Assembly (NCBI GenBank): GCA_963735065.1
Contig: CAVTJL010000006.1
Span: 1 to 64,000 of the forward strand
Direction: 5' to 3'
Source: CAVTJL01 sp963735065
Lineage (GTDB): Bacteria; Pseudomonadota; Alphaproteobacteria; Geminicoccales; Geminicoccaceae
Length of the DNA stretch: 64,000 bases
Shown: positions 42,360-51,479 of the stretch, in pieces
Layout: the number at the start of each line of letters is the position of its first letter
Position numbering within the stretch: the first letter of the stretch is position 1
Program-made: the position numbers and the translations under genes
The notes under the pieces: generated by a model
What the model was told of the DNA's origin: nothing
The model's input: only the letters and a program-made list of their open reading frames with translations
The model's database searches: none

Positions 42360-43718
42360 ATGAGGATCACCAGACGGACGAGCATGAAGGGGCTGGCGGG
42401 CGGCCTCCTCGGCGCCGCTTTGGGCGGTAGGCTCGCATCGGCCAAGAGCTTCCTCGACGTGGGCAAGCAGGCCGACATGCAGATCCTGATCAACGCCTCG
42501 CCCTGGCTGCCGGGCTTCCAGGCCGTGTCCGACCTCTACGTCAAGCAGACCGGCAACAAGGTGAGCCTCGAGGTGGCGCCCTATGGCGGCGTGCTCGAGA
42601 AGGCACGCAACGCCGCGCGCGCCAGCAGCAGCCCCTACGACATCGTCAATCTCGACACGCAATGGACGATCGAGTTCTACGAGGGCGGCTTTCTGACCCC
42701 ACTCAAGGAGATCGACCCATCCTTCGACCTGCCGCCCGAGGTCTTTCGCTATGACGACAGCGGCTATTGGAACGCCGACAAGGGCTGGCGGACGTCCAAG
42801 GGCGGGACGCTCATGGCCTACTCGCCCAACGGCAATCTGCAGCTCTTGTTCTATCGGGGCGATCTCTACGAGAAGGCCGGCCTGAAGCCGCCCGAGACCT
42901 TCGAGGAGCTGATCGCAGCCGGCGAGAAGATCCAGCATCCGCCGGCGCTCTACGGCATGGTGCCGCGCGGCGAGCGCGGCAACCCCGTCCGTTTCAACTG
43001 GATGCCCTACATGCTGGGCTACGGCGCCAGCATCACCAAGGACCCGGAGAACGGCGACTACACCGTCACGATCAACAGCCCCAAGGCCAAGGCGGCGCTC
43101 GACCTCTATCTCGACATCGCCAAGCGCATCGGGCCGCCCAATGTGGGCGCCATCGGCCAGAGCCGCATGATCCAGCTCCTGGCGACGGGCAAGGCGCTGC
43201 AGGCGATCGTCGTGGCCGCGGCCTGGCCCACCTTCGATGATCCGGACAAGTCGGCTGTCGTCGACAAGATGGACGCGCTCCTGATCCCGCGGCCCAAGGA
43301 TGGCGTGCACGGCTCGGCCATCGGCAACTGGCACTTCGGCGTGCCGAAGAACGTCGCCGACGAGAAGAAAAAGGCGGCGATGGCCTTCTCCCGCTGGTTC
43401 CTGACCCTGGACGCGCAGATGGCCTATGCCGAGGCGGGCGGCATCCCGGTGCGCAAGGACGTCTTCGAGTCCGACCTCGCGAAACAGAAGAAATTCCGCT
43501 GGATGAAGGCCTATCTCGACACCATTCCCTACGCGAAGCAGGTGCTGGGCTATCGCGAGGGCGCCCAGGTCGAGGCGGCCCTGGGCCTGCGGCTCAACCA
43601 GGCGGTGGTGGGTGAGATGAGCTCTGGCGCCGCCCTCAACGCTGCTGCCGACGACATCTACAAGATCTTCGAGGCGAGCGGCCGCAAGACGGGTAAGCTC
43701 GAGCCGCTGCCTACCTGA
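42360..43718 (+). CDS. Orphan ABC extracellular solute-binding protein
   Basis: 452 aa. A Tat-like signal (ITRRTSMKGLAGGLLGAALG) is followed by a family-1 binding-protein fold with MQILINASPWLPGFQAVSDL and NLQLLFYRGDLYEKAGLKPP. The ATG at 42360 follows a GCAGGGAGC site 40 bases after the sulfatase gene. No permease or ATPase gene is adjacent, so it must use a transport core encoded elsewhere, or it is a remnant of a lost operon. Carbohydrate-like cargo is expected, perhaps the sulfatase substrate or product. Confidence 0.82.
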   Translation: MRITRRTSMKGLAGGLLGAALGGRLASAKSFLDVGKQADMQILINASPWLPGFQAVSDLYVKQTGNKVSLEVAPYGGVLEKARNAARASSSPYDIVNLDTQWTIEFYEGGFLTPLKEIDPSFDLPPEVFRYDDSGYWNADKGWRTSKGGTLMAYSPNGNLQLLFYRGDLYEKAGLKPPETFEELIAAGEKIQHPPALYGMVPRGERGNPVRFNWMPYMLGYGASITKDPENGDYTVTINSPKAKAALDLYLDIAKRIGPPNVGAIGQSRMIQLLATGKALQAIVVAAAWPTFDDPDKSAVVDKMDALLIPRPKDGVHGSAIGNWHFGVPKNVADEKKKAAMAFSRWFLTLDAQMAYAEAGGIPVRKDVFESDLAKQKKFRWMKAYLDTIPYAKQVLGYREGAQVEAALGLRLNQAVVGEMSSGAALNAAADDIYKIFEASGRKTGKLEPLPT

Positions 43719-43730
43719 TTTCTCCCTGCT

Positions 43731-43754
43731 GCGGGCGGTCCCTGCACCGCCCGC
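43731..43754. terminator. Bidirectional hairpin between convergent genes
   Basis: GCGGGCGGT (43731-43739) pairs perfectly with ACCGCCCGC (43746-43754) around a six-base loop. It fills the 45-base gap between the stop codons of the binding-protein gene and the minus-strand SDR gene. There is no T-run. Confidence 0.55.
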
Positions 43755-43763
43755 GCACCCTCG

Positions 43764-44615
43764 TCACTTGCCCTTGAGGAAGGCCTCGAAGGCGTCGCCA
43801 TAGTCGGGGTGCCAGCGCGAGAGCGGCGGGCGGTTCTCGACGATGTCGCCCGCGGCCCAGAGGATGCGCCGCTCGTCGACCGGGCGGGTCACCATGTTGT
43901 CCGGGCAGAGGATGTAGAAGTCGCCCGCCTCGAGGCTCTCCATCATGAAGTCGACGGTCTGCTCGGGCGTCCAGGCACCCTCGGGCTTCTCGGTGCGTCC
44001 CTGTGCCGTGAGCGGCGTGTAGACGAAGCCCGGGATCAGGAGGTGGGCGGTGACGGTGCGGCCCGGCCGGTTGCGCAGCTCGTGCTCGAGCGCTTCCGTG
44101 AAGGCCTTAACACCCGCCTTGGCGACGTTGTAGGCGGGATCGCCCGGCGGCGTCGTGATGCCCTGCTTCGAGCCCGTGTTGATGATCATGCCGGGCTTGC
44201 CGCGCTCCAGCATGCCGGGCGCAAAAACCTGGCTGCCGTGGATCACGCCCCAGAGATTGACGCCGAGGATGCGTTCCCAATTCGCCTCGGGGCCGAACAT
44301 CTCGCTGCCGGGCTGGATGCCGGCATTGTTCATCAGGACGTGGACGTCGCCAAAGCGTTCCAGCACCGTCTGCTCGAGCCGCTGGACCTCGGCCTTGCGG
44401 CTCACGTCGGTCGGGACTGCCAGAACATCGGCCGAGCCGCCCCGCGCGCTCTCGGCCAGGAGCGCCGCCGCCTTTTCCAGGCGCTCGCCGGGGACATCGG
44501 CAACCGTCACCTTGAGCCCCAAGGAAGCGAGCTTCCTTGCTGCGGCGAGGCCAATGCCCGAGGCGCCGCCGGTGATGACAGCAATGTGACCGGGAGAGAG
44601 GGCGGATTGAGTCAT
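43764..44615 (-). CDS. Short-chain dehydrogenase/reductase
   Basis: 283 aa. TGGASGIG at residues 15-22, NNAG near 96-99, and the catalytic set S149, Y162 and K166 (AYNVAKAG) identify a classical SDR. The C-terminal extension (HPDYGDAFEAFLKGK) is longer than in the 6547 SDR. It is a single gene transcribed toward the sulfatase cluster; no partner gene lies within 180 bases of its start. Substrate not recognisable. Confidence 0.85.
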   Translation of the reverse strand: MTQSALSPGHIAVITGGASGIGLAAARKLASLGLKVTVADVPGERLEKAAALLAESARGGSADVLAVPTDVSRKAEVQRLEQTVLERFGDVHVLMNNAGIQPGSEMFGPEANWERILGVNLWGVIHGSQVFAPGMLERGKPGMIINTGSKQGITTPPGDPAYNVAKAGVKAFTEALEHELRNRPGRTVTAHLLIPGFVYTPLTAQGRTEKPEGAWTPEQTVDFMMESLEAGDFYILCPDNMVTRPVDERRILWAAGDIVENRPPLSRWHPDYGDAFEAFLKGK

Positions 44616-44802
44616 CGCGGATCACCTTGCCTAGGTAACGAGCCAGCGGGCGAGACATGGGGCGAGGCCGGCGGCTTGGCAACCCGACCCTCCGCCATCC
44701 TCTTGACCCGTCGAGCCCGGAGCCGGAAGCTATGGGAGCTGGGCCAGGCCCGCGTGCTTTGCGGCCTCGCCGCAAGGACGGGCCGATCGCAGGGAGAGTA
44801 GG

Positions 44803-45825
44803 ATGGACAAGGTCGAGCGCCTCGCCGCCGGCCGTCGCCTGAGCCGTCGACACTATTTGGGCGCGACGCTGGCCGTCGCTGCCGGGCCGCTGATCCAGGG
44901 CATCCCGCGGGCAGGGGCAGCGATCGCGCCGGCTCCCGTCTACATGATGGCGACCGACGACCCGCGCGCGGCGATGGCCGCCTTCCTGGCCAGATTGCCG
45001 ACCGGGCACTTCGCCGGCCAGTCGGTGGCGATCAAGGCCAATTTCAACAGCGACGACCCGTTCCCGGCCTCGACCGCGCCGGACACGCTCGAAGCCCTCC
45101 TGGCGGGGCTTCAGGGTGCAGGCGTACAACGCCTCACCCTGGCGGAGCGCTCGGGGATGGGCGACACCAGGGCGGTGCTGCGCGCCACAGGTGTCAGCGC
45201 CTTGGCCGAGCGGCTCGGGGTATGGGTCGAGATCATCGAGGATCTCCCGGCGGACGGCTTCGTGGCCGTCCAGCCTGAAGGAAGTAGCTGGCGACGCGGC
45301 TTCAAGCTCGCGCGGCCCTTCGCCCAGTCCGACCTCGTCGTCCAGACCTGCTGCCTGAAGACCCACCGCTTCGGTGGCCACTTCACCATGTCGCTCAAGA
45401 ACGCGGTCGGCGCCGTGGCCAAGCGCGACCCGGTGGACGGCTACGACTACATGCACGAGCTGCACGGCTCCCCGCGCCAGCGGCTGATGATCGCCGAGAT
45501 CGCACTCGCCTTCAAAAGCGATTTCATCCTGATGGATGCCCGCAAGGCCTTCGTTAGCGGCGGCCCCGAGCGGGGCGAGCTGGCAGCTCCGGGCCTCTTC
45601 CTGGCTGCCCGGGATCCGGTGGCGATCGATGCCGTCGGCGTCGCGATCCTGAGACATCTCGGCACCACGCCCGAGGTCATGCGCGGCCCGATCTTCGCCC
45701 AGGAGCAGATCGCCCACGCCGCAGCGCTCGGCGTCGGCGCCCGAGGCCCGGGCGAGATCGCCCTGGTACCCCTCGACCCGTCGAGCGAGGAATGGGCGCG
45801 CAGCCTGACGCCTCAGCTCGCCTAG
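44803..45825 (+). CDS. DUF362-type protein with Tat signal
   Basis: 340 aa. A twin-arginine segment (SRRHYLGATLAVAAG) is followed by VAIKANFNSDDPFPASTAPD and VVQTCCLKTHRFGGHFTMSL, the conserved core of DUF362 proteins. Some DUF362 members carry ferredoxin clusters; no CxxCxxC ferredoxin motif is seen here, only paired cysteines (TCC). It is probably periplasmic. Function is unknown. It is convergent with the next gene, their stop codons overlapping by four bases. Confidence 0.75.
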   Translation: MDKVERLAAGRRLSRRHYLGATLAVAAGPLIQGIPRAGAAIAPAPVYMMATDDPRAAMAAFLARLPTGHFAGQSVAIKANFNSDDPFPASTAPDTLEALLAGLQGAGVQRLTLAERSGMGDTRAVLRATGVSALAERLGVWVEIIEDLPADGFVAVQPEGSSWRRGFKLARPFAQSDLVVQTCCLKTHRFGGHFTMSLKNAVGAVAKRDPVDGYDYMHELHGSPRQRLMIAEIALAFKSDFILMDARKAFVSGGPERGELAAPGLFLAARDPVAIDAVGVAILRHLGTTPEVMRGPIFAQEQIAHAAALGVGARGPGEIALVPLDPSSEEWARSLTPQLA

Positions 45826-46367
45826 CCTTGGCGCTCTGCTGCGAGCCGCCTGATCGCGGCGATGTCCAGCACGCCGGCAGCGCCCCATCCCTGCTCGCCG
45901 GCGGGAACGCTGGGGCGGAACCTCGTGTAGAGCCCGAACGCCTGTCGGGCGAGCTCCACCGGCGGCATCGACTCCGCGAGCACCGTCATCGCCTCGCGTA
46001 CGGCCTGCTCCGCCGGACCGAGCTTGCTCGCGAGATAGCGCTCGACGCTGCGCGGCTCGATCGGCCGACCCTTGCTCGTCGCCCGCAGCCCCTCTGGTGT
46101 CACGGCGACCGGCACGGCCCGGCCGAGAAGGTCGACCTCAAGCATCTCCTCCTGCCGCAGGGCCGCCCGGCGCTCGCGCACGGACTCTGGGGTGGGCGTA
46201 AAGATACCGAGCGCCACGCCCTTGGTGTAGGCATTGAGCCCGGCGACGGCGCGGCCGAGGGTCAGGGCCTCGTCCTCGTCGAAGCCGAGGCGCCTTGCCA
46301 CCACCGCTGCCCAGAGGGTCAGCACGGGCGCCCGGTTCACCGTCACTTGATCGGGCGTCCCGGTCAC
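45822..46367 (-). CDS. Conserved hypothetical protein
   Basis: 181 aa, soluble. The segment NRAPVLTLWAAVVARRLGFD followed by EDEALTLGRAVAGLNAYTKG looks like a conserved helical domain I have seen in unannotated bacterial proteins. No catalytic motif is recognisable. It starts 47 bases from the divergent GFA gene. The function is not assigned. Confidence 0.65.
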   Translation of the reverse strand: MTGTPDQVTVNRAPVLTLWAAVVARRLGFDEDEALTLGRAVAGLNAYTKGVALGIFTPTPESVRERRAALRQEEMLEVDLLGRAVPVAVTPEGLRATSKGRPIEPRSVERYLASKLGPAEQAVREAMTVLAESMPPVELARQAFGLYTRFRPSVPAGEQGWGAAGVLDIAAIRRLAAERQG

Positions 46368-46414
46368 GGGTTCCTGCCCCGTGGTGGTAGCCCGATCCGC
46401 TCGAGGACAATTGC

Positions 46415-46921
46415 ATGCCGATCCGTCTCGAAGGCTCCTGTCGTTGCGGCGCCGTCCGTTTCGTCGTGGCCTCGCACACGCCGCACCCCTACCAGCGCTG
46501 CTACTGCTCGATCTGCCGCAAGACCGCCGGTGGCGGCGGCTACGCCATCAACCTCATGGGCGTGGCCGACACGCTCGAGGTGCATGGGCGCCGCGCCAAG
46601 CGGGTCTACCGCGCCATGCTCGAGGAGCCGGGTGAGGGCGGCGTCTGCCGGCTGCAGGAAAGCACGGGCCAGCGCCATTTCTGTGGGCGCTGTGGCTCGG
46701 CGCTCTGGCTCTACGACGAGACGTGGCCCGACCTGATCCACCCCTTTGCCTCGGCCATCGACAGCGAGCTTCCCGTGCCGCCGGCCCTCGTCCATCTCAT
46801 GCTGCGTTACAAGCCGAGCTGGGTCCAGCCTGCGATCGGCCCTGACGACAGCGTCTTCGACGAGTATCCGGAGCTGTCCATCGAGGATTGGCACCGTCGC
46901 CGCGGCCTCTGGATCGACTGA
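46415..46921 (+). CDS. GFA-family (glutathione-dependent formaldehyde-activating) zinc protein
   Basis: 168 aa. Seven zinc-site cysteines are placed as in the GFA fold: C9 and C11 (SCRCGAV), C29, C31 and C34 (CYCSICRKT), and C90 and C93 (HFCGRCGSALW). Founding members promote formation of S-hydroxymethylglutathione. Most homologues, including this one with a long tail after C93, have unproven roles. It is a stand-alone gene. Confidence 0.85.
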   Translation: MPIRLEGSCRCGAVRFVVASHTPHPYQRCYCSICRKTAGGGGYAINLMGVADTLEVHGRRAKRVYRAMLEEPGEGGVCRLQESTGQRHFCGRCGSALWLYDETWPDLIHPFASAIDSELPVPPALVHLMLRYKPSWVQPAIGPDDSVFDEYPELSIEDWHRRRGLWID

Positions 46922-46962
46922 CCGACCGGCCGATCCGTCGCCCGTGGGGCCTTGGGGGATGC

Positions 46963-47658
46963 CTAGGCCGCCACGGCCGGCGGCGGCCGGAGACGATAGC
47001 CGGCACCGCGCACCGTCTGGATCAGGCCGGTGTCGAAGCCCTTGTCGATCTTGCGGCGCAGATAGCAGATGTAGGTCTCGACGATGCCCGTATCGGGATC
47101 GCTTTGCCCGTTGGCGCCCCAGACCTCCTGGAGGAGCTCGCTCCTGCTCACCACCTCGCCGCTATGCCGGATGAGATATTCCAGCAGCTGGAACTCGCGC
47201 GGGCGCAGCTCGATCGGCTGGCCGGCGCGCGACACGTTCCGCCTGAGGAGGTCGACCTCGAGATCGCCGACCCGCGTCACGGCCGCGTGCTCGGAGCTGG
47301 CGGCGCGGCGCGCCAGGGCGGTAACCCGTGCCACCAGCTCGGTCACCGCGAACGGCTTGATGAGATAGTCGTCACCGCCGGCGTGCAGGCCTTCGACCCG
47401 ATCGTCGACGGTGGCCTTCCGCGAGAGGAAGAGAATGGGCGTGCTCACGCCGTTGGCGCGGATCGACTTGACGATGGAGAGGCCGTCGAGCGAGGGCAGC
47501 ACACGATCGACGATGAAGAGGTCGTATCGCTTGCGCATGGCGGCTGCGAGCGCCTCGCGGCCATCCGTCGCCGACTCGACGTTATGCCCCTGCTCGCCGA
47601 GACTGACTCTGATGAGCTCGGCTAGATCTGTGTCGTCCTCGATCAACAGAATGTTCAC
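46963..47658 (-). CDS. OmpR/PhoB-type response regulator, no adjacent kinase
   Basis: 231 aa from the GTG at 47658, where the receiver strand NILLIEDD begins; longer frames upstream are a shadow. The receiver has phospho-acceptor D51 (FIVDRVLPSLDG) and the conserved K101 (YLIKPF). The C-terminal winged helix has RPREFQLLEYLIRHSGEVVS and YLRRKIDKGF. No histidine kinase gene lies on either side, so it is an orphan regulator in this window. Confidence 0.85.
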   Translation of the reverse strand: MNILLIEDDTDLAELIRVSLGEQGHNVESATDGREALAAAMRKRYDLFIVDRVLPSLDGLSIVKSIRANGVSTPILFLSRKATVDDRVEGLHAGGDDYLIKPFAVTELVARVTALARRAASSEHAAVTRVGDLEVDLLRRNVSRAGQPIELRPREFQLLEYLIRHSGEVVSRSELLQEVWGANGQSDPDTGIVETYICYLRRKIDKGFDTGLIQTVRGAGYRLRPPPAVAA

Positions 47659-47687
47659 GACGGCCCATCCTCTGTCCCCGGCCGGCG

Positions 47688-47861
47688 CTACAATCGAAAC
47701 GCGGTCACAAAGATGTCCGGTTGGGGAACCATCGCCCAGTCGGTATCTACCATTCGTAGCACCGGTGCGCCAGTAGGCACGACAAACGATGCGCCGGTGC
47801 CGAGCGGCTCGGCGAGCGCCCGGCGGGCTGCAGGCTCGCCGTGCTCTCCCGCCTTCCGCAT
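47688..47861 (-). CDS. Possible small ORF after the importer permease gene
   Basis: 57 aa beginning MRKAGEHGEPAARRALAEPL and ending in VPQPDIFVTAFRL. It lies 23 bases after the stop of the minus-strand permease gene and before the regulator gene. There is no clear ribosome binding site and no family I recognise. The second half (GTGASFVVPTGAPVLRMVDT) has protein-like composition and might be the remnant of a longer gene. The 226 bases between the regulator and permease genes otherwise appear empty. Confidence 0.2.
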   Translation of the reverse strand: MRKAGEHGEPAARRALAEPLGTGASFVVPTGAPVLRMVDTDWAMVPQPDIFVTAFRL

Positions 47862-47884
47862 GACGGGAGATGCCGCGTCTGGCT

Positions 47885-48844
47885 TCAGCCTTCCACCTTC
47901 TGATTTCGCCCGTAGACGAGAAGCATGAGGATGATGACGAGGCCGTAGATGATCTGGCGGCCCGCCTCCGGCATCTGCATGATCGACAGCACCGAGGAGA
48001 GGAGCACGATGAGAATCGTGCCGATGACGGTCCCGATATAGCGGCCTCGTCCACCCAGGATGTGGGTGCCGCCGATGACGACCGCGGCGATCGAGGGCAG
48101 GAGATAGGCATCGCCCATACCCTGATAGGCTTTGGTCGAGTAGCCGGTCAGCAGCACGCCTGCGAAGGCGGCGCAGAGCCCGCAGAGCGCGAAGGCGCCG
48201 ACCAGGACGAGCCGCGTATTGATGCCGGAGAGGTAGGTCGCGGCCTCGCGGTTGCCGATCGCGTAGATGTAGCGGCCGAACGGCGTGCGCTGGAGCAGGA
48301 CGACGATCACCACAGACAGCGCGGCCCAGACGACGACCGCCATCGGCACGCCCAGGACATGCCCGACGGCCAGGACCTCCATGAGCGGCGTCGAGTGGGT
48401 CTGCGGCGCGAACCCGCCTGTGTAGAGCACCATGAGGCCGCGCAGCACGGCATTCACGCCGAGCGTGAAGATCATCGAGGGCACACGCAGGTAGGCCACA
48501 CCCAGCCCGTTGACGATGCCGACCCCGAGCCCGACGGCCAGCCCCACGGGCACCGCGAGCGGCCCGCCCACGGCACTCGCCAGCATGGCGCCGGTGGTGA
48601 GCGTCCAGGGCACGGAAAGGTCGATGTGGCCCAGCAGGATGACGAGCATCATCCCGGCCGCGACGAGGCCGAGGAAGGAGCCGACCTGAAGCTGCTGGAG
48701 CAGGTAGGTCGGCGAGAGGAAGCTCGCCGTGCCCTGCGTCCAAAGCGTGTAGACCGTGCCCAGCGCCAGAATGACGAGGATGAACCCGCTCGCGATGACG
48801 ATCGGGCGGTCCTGTGCCGAGAGCCGCAGCGCCGCTGCCGTCAT
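47885..48844 (-). CDS. Ribose-type ABC permease 1 (second RbsC-like system)
   Basis: 319 aa, about ten hydrophobic segments. VILLGHIDLSVPWTLTTGAM carries the GxIDLSV-type signature of RbsC-like permeases, and GGTHILGGRGRYIGTVIGTI the C-terminal one. It overlaps the next permease gene by four bases. Two different permeases in one operon suggest a heterodimeric channel, unlike the single-permease system at 26427. Confidence 0.85.
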   Translation of the reverse strand: MTAAALRLSAQDRPIVIASGFILVILALGTVYTLWTQGTASFLSPTYLLQQLQVGSFLGLVAAGMMLVILLGHIDLSVPWTLTTGAMLASAVGGPLAVPVGLAVGLGVGIVNGLGVAYLRVPSMIFTLGVNAVLRGLMVLYTGGFAPQTHSTPLMEVLAVGHVLGVPMAVVVWAALSVVIVVLLQRTPFGRYIYAIGNREAATYLSGINTRLVLVGAFALCGLCAAFAGVLLTGYSTKAYQGMGDAYLLPSIAAVVIGGTHILGGRGRYIGTVIGTILIVLLSSVLSIMQMPEAGRQIIYGLVIILMLLVYGRNQKVEG

Positions 48845-49881
48845 CCGAAGAGCTCCAGCCTGTTCTTGATCCTGAAGACGCGGGCTGCACCCAGGCTGAC
48901 GGCGGCGAGGAGCACGATGCCCTCGATCAGAGGCTGGAGCAGGGGCGCCACGTCGAAGATGCGGAAGTTGAAGGAGATCGCCCGGATCACGAGGGCACCG
49001 ATCGCCGAGCCGATGGCACCACCGGTGCCGCCCATGAGCGAGGTGCCGCCGATGACGACCGCGGCGATCGAGTTGAGCGTGTAGCCGCCCGCCTGCTGGA
49101 TGTCGGCATTGCCGCTCGAGGTCTGCAGCGTCAGGTAGAGGCCGCCCACCGCCGCGAAGAAGCCGCCCAGGGTGAAGGCCGCGAGCTTGCTGCGGTTGAT
49201 GGCGACGCCCGACATGTAGGCGGCACCCTCGGCCGAGCCCACGGCATAGACGCCGCGGCCGGTCACGGACGAGCGGAAGGGCAGCCAGACGAGGAGGACG
49301 ACGAGGACGGCCAGCAGAAGCGGCACCGGGATCCAGGCGATAGGCTGCAGCCAGGCGGCGTCGCCGTCCGCCGCGAAATGGAACGTGGCCGCCATCTCGT
49401 GCAAGTCGTTGCTCAAGGCCCAGGCAAGATCGTCGTCGACCGAGCCGCCCGGGGTCGGGCGCAGAAAGAGGGCGATGCCGATATAGACCGCACCGGTGGC
49501 GAGCGTCGCGATGATCGGCTGGATGCGCCCGTAGACGACGATGCAGCCATTGATCAGGCCGGCGAAGGTGCCGACGAGCAGGCAGAGCACCATCACGGCG
49601 ATGATCTGGAGCGGCGAGCCGTTGAGCATCGTGCTCGCCAGGCAGTTCACCATCGTCATCGTCGCCCCGACCGAGAGGTCGAGGCCGCCCATCAGCACCG
49701 GCACCGTCTGGGCCATCGCCACCATGACGATGACGAAGGCCTCGTTGGCGTTCGCCACCAGCACGTCCGAGCTGAAGCCCTTGGGATGCAGCTCGTTGTA
49801 GGTGAGGTAGAAGACGAGAAAGAGGACGATGGCGAGCATGAGGCCCAGATTCTGGGACAGCCTGAGGCGAAGATCCTTCAT
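48841..49881 (-). CDS. Ribose-type ABC permease 2 (second RbsC-like system)
   Basis: 346 aa. VPVLMGGLDLSVGATMTMVN carries the full GGLDLSVG signature of RbsC-like permeases, and GGTSLMGGTGGAIGSAIGAL the conserved C-terminal region. The first helix starts at LGLMLAIVLFLVFYLTY. It overlaps the ATPase stop and permease 1 start by four bases each. Partner of the 47885 product. Confidence 0.87.
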   Translation of the reverse strand: MKDLRLRLSQNLGLMLAIVLFLVFYLTYNELHPKGFSSDVLVANANEAFVIVMVAMAQTVPVLMGGLDLSVGATMTMVNCLASTMLNGSPLQIIAVMVLCLLVGTFAGLINGCIVVYGRIQPIIATLATGAVYIGIALFLRPTPGGSVDDDLAWALSNDLHEMAATFHFAADGDAAWLQPIAWIPVPLLLAVLVVLLVWLPFRSSVTGRGVYAVGSAEGAAYMSGVAINRSKLAAFTLGGFFAAVGGLYLTLQTSSGNADIQQAGGYTLNSIAAVVIGGTSLMGGTGGAIGSAIGALVIRAISFNFRIFDVAPLLQPLIEGIVLLAAVSLGAARVFRIKNRLELFG

Positions 49882-51419
49882 GCGGCGGCCTCGACCTTTG
49901 CCGAACCCAGATTGAGGGCGCTCGTGACGATGTTGGTCTCGGTGATGGCGTCGCCCTCCAGCTCGCTCACGATGGCTCCGTCATAGAGAATGAGCACGCG
50001 ATCGCAGCAGCCGATCAGCTCGTCGTAGTCCGTCGTATAGAAGAGGATGGCTGCGCCCTCGGCGGCGAGGTCGCGAAGCAGCTGATAGAGCTCCTGCTTG
50101 GTGCCCACGTCGATGCCACGGGTCGGATCGTTCAACAGGATGATGCGCGGGCCGGTCATCAGCCACTTGCCGATCACGACCTTCTGCTGATTGCCGCCGG
50201 AGAGCGTCGCCACCGGGTCGTCGACGTCGCCGATCTTGATCCTTAGCTTCTCGACCATGCGCTGGACCGCGTCACGCTCGCGGCCACGGTCGACCGTGAA
50301 GCCTCGGCTGAGCGAGCTCAGCGCTGCCATGCCCAGATTCTCGGCGATCGACATCGGCAGCATCAGGCCCTCGGTCTTTCGGTCCTCGGGGATCAGCGCC
50401 ATGCCGATCTTGCCGCCCTTGGCGGCCGACGGGCTCCCGACGGAGACGGTCTTTCCGTTGACCCGAACCTCCCCCTCGAGGCCGCGCAGCACGCCGAAGA
50501 GGGCCAGCAGCAGCTCGCGCTGGCCCTGCCCGTCGAGGCCGCCCAGGCCGACGATCTCGCCGGCGCCGACCCCGAGCGAGATGCTCTTGAGCCTGCCCGC
50601 CCAGGAGAGCCGCTCGACCTCGAGCACCGGTGCCGGCCGCGCCGGGCGTTGGGGCTTGGGCGGATAGACGTGCGACCACTCGCGCCCGATCATCAGCTGC
50701 ACGATCTCGTCGGCGTCATGGGCACCCTTCTCGAAGGTCTCGACATGCCGCCCGTTGCGGAACACCGAGCAGGTGTCGGCCAGCTCGTCGATCTCGTGCA
50801 TGCGGTGCGAGATGTAGAGGATCGCCAGCCCCTCGGCGCGGAGCTGCTTCAAGATCGCGTAGACCTTGTCGACGTCGGCGCTCGTCAGGGCCGATGTGGC
50901 CTCATCCAGGATCAAGAGGCGGGGGCTCTGGCCCAGGGCCTTGGCGATCTCCACCATCTGCCGGCGCGACAGGGGCAGGTTCTTGACCCGCTCGAGCGGG
51001 TTCACGTCCTCGCAGCCGACGCGCGCCAGAAGCTCTTCCGCTCGGCGCCGCTGCGCCCGGCGGTCGATGAGGCCGAGGCGGCGTGGTGGGTCGGCGATGC
51101 AGATATTGTCCGCGACCGAGAGGTCCGGCATCAGCGATAGCTCTTGGAAGATGCACACAATGCCGGCCTGATTGGCGGCCCTCGGGTCGGCGAAGGTCAC
51201 CTCGCGGCCCTCGAGCCGCATCGTCCCTTCGTCGGGCCGGACGACGCCCGAGACGACCTTGATCAGCGTCGACTTGCCAGCACCGTTCTCACCGAGCACG
51301 GCATGGATCGAGCCGGACTCGCAAGTGAAGTCCACCGCCTCGAGGGCCCGCACGCCGCCGTAGCGCTTGCTGATGCCCCTAAGCTCGAGAAAGGGCACCC
51401 TGGCGGCCCGCTCGGCCAT
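49878..51419 (-). CDS. Ribose-type ABC ATPase (two-domain, RbsA family)
   Basis: 513 aa from the ATG at 51419, ten bases after a GGAGGAG site; an ATG at 51461 is less likely. Domain 1 has Walker A GENGAGKST (43-51), a signature-equivalent LPLSRRQMVEIAKALG and Walker B LLILDEATSALT. Domain 2 has the normal degenerate first loop (GGLDGQGQRELL), LSGGNQQKVVIGKWL and ILLNDPTRGIDVG, where the Walker B glutamate position reads NDP. It powers the two RbsC-like permeases downstream. Confidence 0.87.
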   Translation of the reverse strand: MAERAARVPFLELRGISKRYGGVRALEAVDFTCESGSIHAVLGENGAGKSTLIKVVSGVVRPDEGTMRLEGREVTFADPRAANQAGIVCIFQELSLMPDLSVADNICIADPPRRLGLIDRRAQRRRAEELLARVGCEDVNPLERVKNLPLSRRQMVEIAKALGQSPRLLILDEATSALTSADVDKVYAILKQLRAEGLAILYISHRMHEIDELADTCSVFRNGRHVETFEKGAHDADEIVQLMIGREWSHVYPPKPQRPARPAPVLEVERLSWAGRLKSISLGVGAGEIVGLGGLDGQGQRELLLALFGVLRGLEGEVRVNGKTVSVGSPSAAKGGKIGMALIPEDRKTEGLMLPMSIAENLGMAALSSLSRGFTVDRGRERDAVQRMVEKLRIKIGDVDDPVATLSGGNQQKVVIGKWLMTGPRIILLNDPTRGIDVGTKQELYQLLRDLAAEGAAILFYTTDYDELIGCCDRVLILYDGAIVSELEGDAITETNIVTSALNLGSAKVEAAA

Positions 51420-51479
51420 CGCTCTTTTCTCCTCCCCCGCGGAACGCGAAGGGCCGGGCACCGCCCGGCCCCGTCGCTG

